Origin: JBDTNK01 sp039933775
GTDB lineage: Bacteria > Chloroflexota > Limnocylindria > QHBO01
Length of the DNA: 5,567 nucleotides
Direction: 5' to 3'
Assembly: GCA_039933775.1 (NCBI GenBank)
Contig: JBDTNK010000100.1
Span: 1 to 5,567, forward strand
In this document: positions 1 through 5,567 of the stretch, piece by piece
Layout: every line of letters begins with the position of its first letter
How positions within the stretch are numbered: position 1 is the stretch's first letter
Program-made: the position numbers and the translations under genes
The notes under the pieces: generated by a model
The model's database searches: none
Seen by the model: only the letters and a program-made list of their open reading frames with translations
Told to the model about the DNA's origin: nothing

Positions 1-9
1 GACTCCTGC

Positions 10-15
10 TACGCT
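10..15 (+). promoter_or_regulatory. possible -10 element (TACGCT) of a leaderless promoter
   Basis: The hexamer TACGCT fits the TANNNT form of a bacterial -10 element and ends 8 bases before the ATG at 24. There is no Shine-Dalgarno-like purine run in front of that ATG, so transcription may start at or just before the start codon. The -35 region would lie outside the window. Such a hexamer is common by chance. Its weight comes from similar hexamers at the other two uncoupled starts in this window. Confidence 0.35.
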
Positions 16-23
16 CGACCGGT

Positions 24-962
24 ATGACGAACGAAGTGAAGCTCGGGGCGCTGTGTTGGAACCAGTACGCCGACTGGCCGTCGCTCCGCGAGGCGGGCAC
101 CCGGGCCGACGAGCTGGGCTTCGATAGCCTCTGGACGTGGGACCACCTGTATCCGATCGTCGGGTCGGACGATGGACCGATCCTGGAGGGCTGGCTGACG
201 CTCGCCGCCTGGGCCGAGGCGACCGAAGATGCGAGCCTTGGCCTGATGGTCGGCGCCAACACGTTCCGCAATCCGGCGCTCGTGACGAAGATGGCCACGA
301 CGCTCGACCACATCAGCGACGGGCGCGCCATGCTGGGCATCGGCGGCGCGTGGTTCGAGACGGAGCACCGCGCCTACGGCCTGGAGTTCGGCGGCTCGCC
401 CGGTGAGCGCCTGCAGTGGCTCGACGAGGCCGCGCGGATCATGCACGGCATGCTTCACGGAACGAAGCCGTCGGGCGACCAGTTCTACACCAGCCACGAA
501 GTTCGTAACGACCCGATGCCGATCCAGGACCACCTGCCGCTGCTCATCGGCGGCGGCGGCGAGCGGCGCACGCTGCGCACCGTGGCGCGCTATGCCGACG
601 CGTGCAACTTCGGGGGCGGCATCGACAACGTGCGCCACAAGGACGAGGTGCTGCGCGAGCGCTGCGAGGAGATCGGCCGCGACGAGTCGGAGATCGAGCG
701 CACGACCGGCACCGGCGCCATCATCATCCGCGACACTTTCGAGGAGGCCCAGCGCGTCCTGGCGGACACGTTCGCGCACAACGGTGATGCTCGCCTCTGG
801 ACCGATCAGCCCATCGGCACGCCCGAGATGGTCGCCGAGCGACTCCGCCCGTTCGTCGAGCTTGGGTTCCGCCACCTCATCGTCGGCTTCCCGAGCCCGT
901 ATGACATCGAGACCATGGAGCGGCTCATCGGCGAGGTGAAGCCGATGCTGGAGTCCGTCTGA
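24..962 (+). CDS. LLM-class F420-dependent oxidoreductase (Rv1855c-like)
   Basis: This 312-residue protein has the hallmarks of the luciferase-like monooxygenase (LLM) superfamily, a TIM barrel in which one large group uses coenzyme F420 instead of FMN. Visible family features are a SLWTWDHL segment near residues 35-42, an NTFRNPALVTKMATTLDHIS stretch around residues 85-104 followed by GRAMLGIGGAWF, and a GGGGERRTLRTVARYAD segment near residues 177-193 that in this superfamily lies at the cofactor phosphate site. Length is normal for the family. It most resembles my memory of the probable F420-dependent oxidoreductases typified by mycobacterial Rv1855c. The substrate cannot be told from sequence. 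It probably acts in the cytoplasm, as no signal peptide or membrane segment is visible. Its stop overlaps the inferred start of cofD by four bases, so it heads a cofactor-biosynthesis operon and is probably a consumer of that cofactor. The ATG at 24 gives a proper first beta strand and has no Shine-Dalgarno sequence. Confidence 0.9.
   Translation: MTNEVKLGALCWNQYADWPSLREAGTRADELGFDSLWTWDHLYPIVGSDDGPILEGWLTLAAWAEATEDASLGLMVGANTFRNPALVTKMATTLDHISDGRAMLGIGGAWFETEHRAYGLEFGGSPGERLQWLDEAARIMHGMLHGTKPSGDQFYTSHEVRNDPMPIQDHLPLLIGGGGERRTLRTVARYADACNFGGGIDNVRHKDEVLRERCEEIGRDESEIERTTGTGAIIIRDTFEEAQRVLADTFAHNGDARLWTDQPIGTPEMVAERLRPFVELGFRHLIVGFPSPYDIETMERLIGEVKPMLESV
950..953 (+). promoter_or_regulatory. 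Shine-Dalgarno GGAG that supports a CTG start for cofD
   Basis: GGAG at 950-953 is followed by a 5-base spacer (TCCGT) and then CTG at 959-961. This is a good ribosome-binding geometry, and it lies inside the last codons of the upstream oxidoreductase gene. It matters because cofD has no ATG, GTG or TTG available upstream of its conserved N-terminal motif, so this site decides the start. Confidence 0.6.
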
Positions 963-1909
963 CACCCGCGGCGCGCGTCGTCGTCCTGGCCGGCGGCACC
1001 GGCGGCGCAAAGCTCGCCGACGGCTTCGCGCGGATCCTGGAACCGGGTGCGCTGACTGTTGTCGTCAACGTGGGCGACGACTTCGAGCACTGGGGCCTGC
1101 ACATCAGCCCCGACCTCGACTCGGTGACCTACGCCCTCGCCGGCCTGACCGATGCGGAGCGCGGCTGGGGCGTGCGCGACGACACGTGGACCGCGCTCGG
1201 CATGCTCTCGCGGCTTGGCGCCCCGGAGTGGTTTCGCATCGGGGATGCGGACCTCGCGCTCCACGTGCGCCGCACCGAGCTTCTCCGTGCCGGCTCCTCA
1301 CTGACCGATGTCACCGCCGCGATCGCCGCGCCACTGGGGATCGCCGCACGCGTGCTCCCCGCCACCGATGATCGCCTGCGCACCCTCTTGCAGACCGATG
1401 CCGGCGAGCTCGACTTCCAGACCTATTTCGTCGCACATCGCCAGGCCGACGAGGTGCGGGGCGTGCGCTTCGACGGCATCGAAGCGGCGCGGCCGACGGC
1501 GGCCGTGCTGTCGGCGCTGGCCGATGCCGACCTCATCGTGCTGGCACCGTCGAATCCGATCGTCAGCATCGGTCCGATCCTGGAGATCCAGGGGATGCGG
1601 CAGGCGCTGGCGTCGTCGCCCGGACGCAGGATTGCCGTCTCCCCGATCATCAGCGGCAGGGCGCTAAAGGGACCCGCCGACCGGATGCTGACCTCGCTCG
1701 GCCACGAGGCGTCGGCGCTCGGTGTCGCGCGCCTCTACGCCGCTCTCGTGGATGCGTTCGTCCTCGACGATGCGGACGGCGAGCTGGCGACGGCGGTCGC
1801 ATCCCTGGGCGTGCAGGCGGCCGTGCTTCCGACGGTGATGGGGGATGGCGACGGCCGCGCGGACCTGGCACGCCGGATCCTGGCGCTGGGGAGCCAACTT
1901 CGCGCCTGA
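959..1909 (+). CDS. cofD: 2-phospho-L-lactate (or PEP) transferase CofD/FbiA, CTG start
   Basis: CofD transfers the phospholactyl (or, in many bacteria, phosphoenolpyruvyl) group from its GDP-activated form to the deazaflavin Fo, giving F420-0 or dehydro-F420-0. The 316-residue product carries family landmarks in order: VVVLAGGTGGAKLADGF at residues 7-23, NVGDDFEHWGLHISPDLDSV at 37-56, then the GDADLALHVRRTELLR, FQTYFVAHRQ and LAPSNPIVSIGPIL segments, the GRALKGPADRML segment, and a typical C-terminal end. The start is inferred to be CTG at 959. Reading this frame upstream, a stop lies at 902-904 and no ATG, GTG or TTG occurs before the GGTGG motif. CTG at 959 overlaps the preceding TGA as CTGA and has GGAG five bases upstream. 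The first GTG in frame is codon 38 (1070) and would delete the motif. A cytoplasmic enzyme in an operon with cofC and cofE. Function is nearly certain; the start codon is a strong inference. Confidence 0.95.
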   Translation: MTPAARVVVLAGGTGGAKLADGFARILEPGALTVVVNVGDDFEHWGLHISPDLDSVTYALAGLTDAERGWGVRDDTWTALGMLSRLGAPEWFRIGDADLALHVRRTELLRAGSSLTDVTAAIAAPLGIAARVLPATDDRLRTLLQTDAGELDFQTYFVAHRQADEVRGVRFDGIEAARPTAAVLSALADADLIVLAPSNPIVSIGPILEIQGMRQALASSPGRRIAVSPIISGRALKGPADRMLTSLGHEASALGVARLYAALVDAFVLDDADGELATAVASLGVQAAVLPTVMGDGDGRADLARRILALGSQLRA

Positions 1910-1913
1910 CGGG

Positions 1914-1919
1914 TATGCT
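1914..1919 (+). promoter_or_regulatory. possible -10 element (TATGCT) of a leaderless internal promoter for cofC
   Basis: TATGCT fits TANNNT and lies in the 16-base gap between the cofD stop and the cofC start. Six bases separate it from GTG at 1926, so a transcript beginning at the usual distance would start at the G of that codon. There is no Shine-Dalgarno sequence before this GTG and no convincing -35 hexamer 16-18 bases upstream. A promoter here would let cofC, cofE and the kinase be expressed apart from the first two genes. Confidence 0.45.
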
Positions 1920-1925
1920 CACCGC

Positions 1926-2531
1926 GTGTCCACCACGCGGATCATCGTGCCTCACCGTGGCCTGGAGGCGGCGAAGACACGTCTTGCCCCGACGCTCTCC
2001 CCCGCGCAGCGGATGATGCTCGCGCGCACGCTGCTCGAGCGCGTTCTGGATGTCGCGTGTCGCGTCTCGGACGACGTCATCGTCATCTCGCCGTCGCTCC
2101 CGCTGGCCGAGGTCGTCGACCCGACCGGCGCGCAGCTGGTCGTGCAGCGCGGCATGGGGCTCAACTCCGGCCTCGACCAGGCGCGGTTCGACGCGGTGAT
2201 GGAGGGAGTCGGGACGCTGGTCGTCATCCACGGCGACCTTCCCAACGTGCGTCCCTCGGACATCCAGGCGCTGGTCTCGGCGCTGCCCGCCAACGATGAG
2301 CCGGGCGTGGCCATCGCTCCCGACCGTGCCGGCACCGGCACCAATGCGCTCGTCCTGCGACCGCCGGATATCATCGGTTTCCGATTCGGGATCGGCAGCT
2401 TCGCGGCGCACATCGAGGAGGTCGAGCGTGCCGGCGTGCCGCTCGTCGCCGTCAGCCGCGCGGGGCTCTCCTTTGACCTTGACACGCCCGCCGACCTGGC
2501 GCGCTGGCTCGAGCTCGGGGACGCGGCGTGA
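1926..2531 (+). CDS. cofC: 2-phospho-L-lactate (or PEP) guanylyltransferase CofC/FbiD
   Basis: CofC activates the F420 side-chain precursor (2-phospho-L-lactate in archaea, phosphoenolpyruvate in mycobacteria, 3-phosphoglycerate in some proteobacteria) with GTP, and its unstable product is used by CofD. The 201-residue protein has a nucleotidyltransferase-like fold signature: IIVPHRGLEAAKTRLAP at residues 6-22 with Lys17, HGDLPNV with Asp104, APDRAGTGTNAL ending near residue 142, RFGIGSFAAH, and FDLDTPADL with Asp184 and Asp186. Two motifs differ from the forms I remember as common, PVK at the N-terminus (here PHR) and LPADLP (here IHGDLP). I chose GTG at 1926 because it places the IIVP beta strand right at the N-terminus. 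An in-frame ATG at 1845 would add 27 residues without family resemblance and overlap cofD. Stand-alone as usual, and its stop overlaps the cofE start by GTGA. Confidence 0.92.
   Translation: MSTTRIIVPHRGLEAAKTRLAPTLSPAQRMMLARTLLERVLDVACRVSDDVIVISPSLPLAEVVDPTGAQLVVQRGMGLNSGLDQARFDAVMEGVGTLVVIHGDLPNVRPSDIQALVSALPANDEPGVAIAPDRAGTGTNALVLRPPDIIGFRFGIGSFAAHIEEVERAGVPLVAVSRAGLSFDLDTPADLARWLELGDAA
2517..2521 (+). promoter_or_regulatory. Shine-Dalgarno GGGGA for cofE inside the end of cofC
   Basis: GGGGA is separated by six bases from the GTG at 2528 that starts cofE. Together with the GTGA overlap this supports a coupled, re-initiating start for cofE. Confidence 0.5.
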
Positions 2532-3282
2532 CGGCTCGCGTCGAGCTCACTGCGCTCGACGGGATCGGAGAGGTGCAGCCGGGCGATGATCTCGTCGCGA
2601 TCATCGTCGAGGCGCTGCGTGGCGGCGACATCGGTCTGCGGGAAGACGACGTCCTGGTTGTCACGCAGAAGATCGTCAGCAAGGCCGAGGGGCGCGTGGT
2701 CGACCTCGCGACCGTCGAGCCATCTGAGGTGGCGCGCGACTGGGCGAAGCGCTGGGGCAAGGACGCGCGGCAGGTGGAGGTCGTGCTGCGCGAGAGCGAG
2801 TCGATCGTGCGCATGGCGCCAGGCGGCCTGATCATCAGCCGCACCCGGCACGGGCTGGTGTGCGCGAATGCCGGGGTGGACCAGTCGAACGTGCCCGGGG
2901 TGGACCACGTGACGCTGCTGCCGGAGGATCCGGACCGGTCCGCGCGCACACTGCGTGACGGGCTGGGCGCTGCGTTCGGCGTGGCGCCGGGGATCATCAT
3001 CTCCGACTCGTTCGGGCGGCCGTGGCGGATGGGGATCGTGAACGTCGCGATCGGGGCGGCCGGGATCGAGCCGCTGGCCGACCTGCGAGGCGACCTCGAC
3101 GCCGAGGGACGCCCGATGCGCGCCACGATCATCGCGGTTGCCGATCAGATCGCCTCGGCCGCGGATCTCGCGGGCGGGAAAGTAGCGCGGCGGCCGGTCG
3201 TCCTGGTGCGCGGGCTTTCGGTTGTCGCGTCGGATGCCGGTGCCACGCCGCTCGTGATGCCGCGGGAGCTGGACCTCTTCCC

Positions 3283-3286
<4 letters not shown>
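2528..3286 (+). CDS. cofE: coenzyme F420-0:L-glutamate ligase CofE (single-domain)
   Basis: CofE adds L-glutamate residues to F420-0 with GTP and divalent metal, producing F420 with an oligoglutamate tail. The 252-residue product shows family motifs in order: VLVVTQKIVSKAEGR at residues 42-56, a MAPGGLIISRTRHG segment, NAGVDQSN at 114-121 with Asp118, LLPEDPDRSARTLRDGL, SDSFGRPWRMGIVNVAIGAAG starting at Ser159, and GGKVARRPVVLVRGL near the C-terminus. It ends after the CofE domain, matching stand-alone archaeal-type enzymes. The C-terminal nitroreductase-like domain of actinobacterial FbiB, which reduces dehydro-F420-0, is absent. If this organism builds F420 from phosphoenolpyruvate, that reduction needs a separate enzyme not found here. 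The GTG start overlaps the cofC stop (GTGA), and its own stop overlaps the kinase start (GTGA at 3283-3286). Confidence 0.95.
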
Positions 3287-4533
<1,247 letters not shown>

Positions 4534-4537
4534 GCTT

Positions 4538-4555
4538 CCGCCGCGTCAGCGGCGG
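4538..4555. terminator. GC hairpin between convergent genes, probable bidirectional terminator
   Basis: CCGCCGC at 4538-4544 pairs perfectly with GCGGCGG at 4549-4555 around a GTCA tetraloop. It starts five bases after the kinase stop at 4533 and lies 17 bases beyond the stop of the convergent SnoaL-like gene. No T-tract follows on either strand, so it is not a textbook intrinsic terminator. Position and symmetry favour a termination or mRNA 3'-end role for both transcripts. Confidence 0.6.
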
Positions 4556-4572
4556 CATCGGTCCAGTGGAGG

Positions 4573-4908
4573 CTAGCCGGGCTGCAGGAAGAGTGCGACG
4601 ATCTCGCCGTTCTCGACGCGGAAGTTGGCCTCGACGTGCATCGGCGGAACGCCGGGACGCATGATCGTCACGTCACTGATCTGGCTGGCGCCCATGCTGC
4701 GGCTGTCATTCGTGTACATCCGGAAGCCGTCGCCGGCGCGTACGAACCAGCCGCCGACCTTGTCGCGGCCGCGCAGGTTGGTCCGCTCATCGGACCCGGG
4801 CACGCTGATGCCCATCACCGCATGCTCGGCAAGCAGCTCGATCGCCTTCTCGCGGCGATCGTCGTTGATCAGCTCCATGAACAGGTCGACGGTCTCGGTG
4901 GCTCCCAT
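4573..4908 (-). CDS. SnoaL/NTF2-like small protein (limonene-epoxide hydrolase-like fold)
   Basis: The 111-residue product looks like a SnoaL-like or NTF2-like domain. It has an N-terminal helix with TVDLFMELINDDRREKAIELL (broken here between two helices), then an AEHAVMGISVPG strand, an LRGRDKVGGWF segment typical of the helix that follows the first strand, and a C-terminal sheet ending VEANFRVENGEIVALFL. These domains are cone-shaped alpha+beta barrels found in isomerases, hydrolases, dehydratases and many binding proteins, so the fold does not fix a function. No obvious catalytic set can be named. No signal peptide. It is read convergently with the kinase and lies 35 bases after the methionine aminopeptidase stop on the same strand. 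The ATG has no Shine-Dalgarno sequence but a TACACT hexamer 7 bases upstream, suggesting its own promoter. Its identity as a member of this broad family is likely; its role is unknown. Confidence 0.75.
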   Translation of the reverse strand: MGATETVDLFMELINDDRREKAIELLAEHAVMGISVPGSDERTNLRGRDKVGGWFVRAGDGFRMYTNDSRSMGASQISDVTIMRPGVPPMHVEANFRVENGEIVALFLQPG

Positions 4909-4915
4909 GCGCCCG

Positions 4916-4921
4916 AGTGTA
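4916..4921 (-). promoter_or_regulatory. possible -10 element (TACACT) for the SnoaL-like gene
   Basis: Read on the minus strand this is TACACT, fitting TANNNT, with 7 bases (CGGGCGC) to the ATG at 4908. No Shine-Dalgarno sequence precedes the ATG, so the mRNA would be leaderless or nearly so. No clear TTGACA-like -35 hexamer is visible 17 bases further upstream. The element fills the only spacer between the SnoaL-like gene and the aminopeptidase gene. Confidence 0.45.
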
Positions 4922-4943
4922 GCGTGGATGCGTCTTGCGGCGG

Positions 4944-5567
4944 CTAGGTGAGGATTTCGGCTCCGTCGTCGGTGATGGCGATCGTGTGCTCAGTGTGTGC
5001 TGTCCGGCAGCCTGTCGCACTTCGGAGTGTCCACCCGTCGGCATCGATCATGAGCTCATCGGTGTCGTCCATGACCCATGGCTCCACTGCGAGCAGCAGC
5101 CCGGGGCGCAGCATGTATCCAATGCCAGGCAGGCCGGTGTTTGGAATGTGCGGCTCCTGGTGCATCGTCGATCCGATGCCATGACCCCCGAACTGGGTGT
5201 TGATCGGGTACCCCGCCTCCCCGAGGACGGAGCCGATGGCATGGGAGATGTCGCCGATGCGCGCGCCGGGTCCGGCAGCCGCTATCCCTGCGCTCAATGC
5301 ACGCTCGGTCGCGTTGATCATCGCGACGCTCTCGGGAGGCCTTGCGTTGCCCACGATGAAGCTGATGGCGGAGTCTGCGGCGATTCCGCCCTTGGAGACG
5401 GCGAGGTCGAGCGTCAGCAGGTCGCCGTCACCAAGCGTGTAATCGTGTGGCAGTCCATGGAGCACGGCGTCGTTGACCGACGTACAGATGTAGTGCCCGA
5501 ACGGCCCGCGTCCGAAGGGCGGCTCGTAGTCGACGTAACAGGACAGCGCGCCAGCCGCGACGATCAT
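4944..5567 (-). CDS. map: methionine aminopeptidase type I, 5' end outside the window
   Basis: This enzyme removes the initiator methionine from nascent cytoplasmic proteins using a two-metal centre. The visible 207 residues, counted from the window edge, hold the whole active site: His37 in the SVNDAVLHGLP motif, metal ligands Asp54 (LTLDLAV) and Asp65 (AADSAISF) eleven residues apart as in the family, His129 in GGHGIGSTMHQEPHI, His136, Glu162 in LAVEPWV and Glu193 in TEHTIAIT. Compared with E. coli Map, about 40-45 N-terminal residues are missing because the gene continues past the edge. The Met codon at 5567 sits where the family has internal sequence, so it is not taken as the start. The gene ends in TAG at 4944-4946. 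In many bacteria map sits near secY/adk/infA; those genes are not in view. It is probably an intact housekeeping or secondary Map. Confidence 0.93.
   Translation of the reverse strand: MIVAAGALSCYVDYEPPFGRGPFGHYICTSVNDAVLHGLPHDYTLGDGDLLTLDLAVSKGGIAADSAISFIVGNARPPESVAMINATERALSAGIAAAGPGARIGDISHAIGSVLGEAGYPINTQFGGHGIGSTMHQEPHIPNTGLPGIGYMLRPGLLLAVEPWVMDDTDELMIDADGWTLRSATGCRTAHTEHTIAITDDGAEILT

Noticed and set aside
9..1010. Long minus-strand open frame opposite the oxidoreductase gene
   Set aside because: Arg/Ala-rich composition typical of antisense reading of a GC-rich gene; no recognisable motifs, and the plus-strand gene is unambiguous.
1070..1072. GTG at 1070 as the cofD start
   Set aside because: It would remove the GGTGGAKLA motif, which is clearly encoded upstream in the same frame.
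1845..1925. An ATG start at 1845 giving cofC 27 extra N-terminal residues
   Set aside because: The extra residues lie inside the end of cofD and do not resemble CofC. GTG at 1926 puts the first conserved strand at the N-terminus.
2871..2907. 13-base direct repeat (2871-2883 and 2895-2907) in cofE
   Set aside because: It encodes part of the conserved NAGVDQSN region and the following segment. It is explained by codon choice for two GVD triplets and is too short to be an element.
1650..2908. Long minus-strand open frames opposite cofD, cofC and cofE
   Set aside because: They overlap three well-supported genes, overlap each other, and have low-complexity Arg/Pro/Ser-rich translations.
3022..3282. 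Upstream extension of the kinase frame across the end of cofE
   Set aside because: The translation is Arg-rich shadow sequence of cofE with no kinase resemblance; GTG at 3283 overlaps the cofE stop in the same way as the other coupled starts.
5565..5567. ATG at the window edge as the start of map
   Set aside because: Family alignment from memory places this Met about 40-45 residues inside the protein, so the gene is truncated by the window.

Overview
The window is GC-rich (roughly two-thirds G+C by eye), gene-dense bacterial DNA with almost no non-coding sequence. It looks like a member of Chloroflexota, or less likely Actinomycetota. The evidence is coenzyme F420 biosynthesis genes, a Rv1855c-like F420-dependent oxidoreductase, a single-domain CofE without the C-terminal nitroreductase domain of actinobacterial FbiB, and a membrane Ser/Thr kinase with a Thr/Pro-rich stalk. 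The lineage is an inference from gene content, not a sequence match.

Plus strand, 24-4533: five genes run head to tail. They are a luciferase-like (LLM) F420-dependent oxidoreductase, cofD, cofC, cofE and a transmembrane Ser/Thr protein kinase. Three of the four junctions are 4-base stop/start overlaps of the form NTGA: CTGA at 959-962, GTGA at 2528-2531 and GTGA at 3283-3286. The first implies that cofD starts at a rare CTG codon, because no ATG, GTG or TTG lies in frame between the preceding stop and the conserved N-terminal GGTGG motif. The fourth junction, cofD to cofC, is a 16-base gap that holds a TATGCT hexamer ideally placed for a leaderless promoter. CofC, CofD and CofE together make the phospholactyl or phosphoenolpyruvyl side chain of F420, join it to the deazaflavin Fo, and add glutamates. 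The oxidoreductase is a likely user of the finished cofactor. The kinase, locked onto the 3' end of cofE, is the unexpected partner.

Middle, 4534-4572: a short convergent intergenic gap with a perfect 7-bp GC hairpin, probably a terminator serving both strands.

Minus strand, 4573-5567: a 111-residue SnoaL/NTF2-like protein lies downstream of a type I methionine aminopeptidase whose 5' end runs off the window. The 35-base spacer between them carries a TACACT hexamer 7 bases before the SnoaL-like ATG.

Regulatory pattern: the three starts that are not coupled to an upstream stop (24, 1926, and 4908 on the minus strand) lack a Shine-Dalgarno sequence and have TANNNT 6-8 bases upstream. The coupled starts of cofD and cofE have purine-rich Shine-Dalgarno-like sequences. 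This suggests that leaderless and coupled, SD-led initiation coexist in this genome. No rRNA, tRNA, CRISPR array or mobile element was seen.
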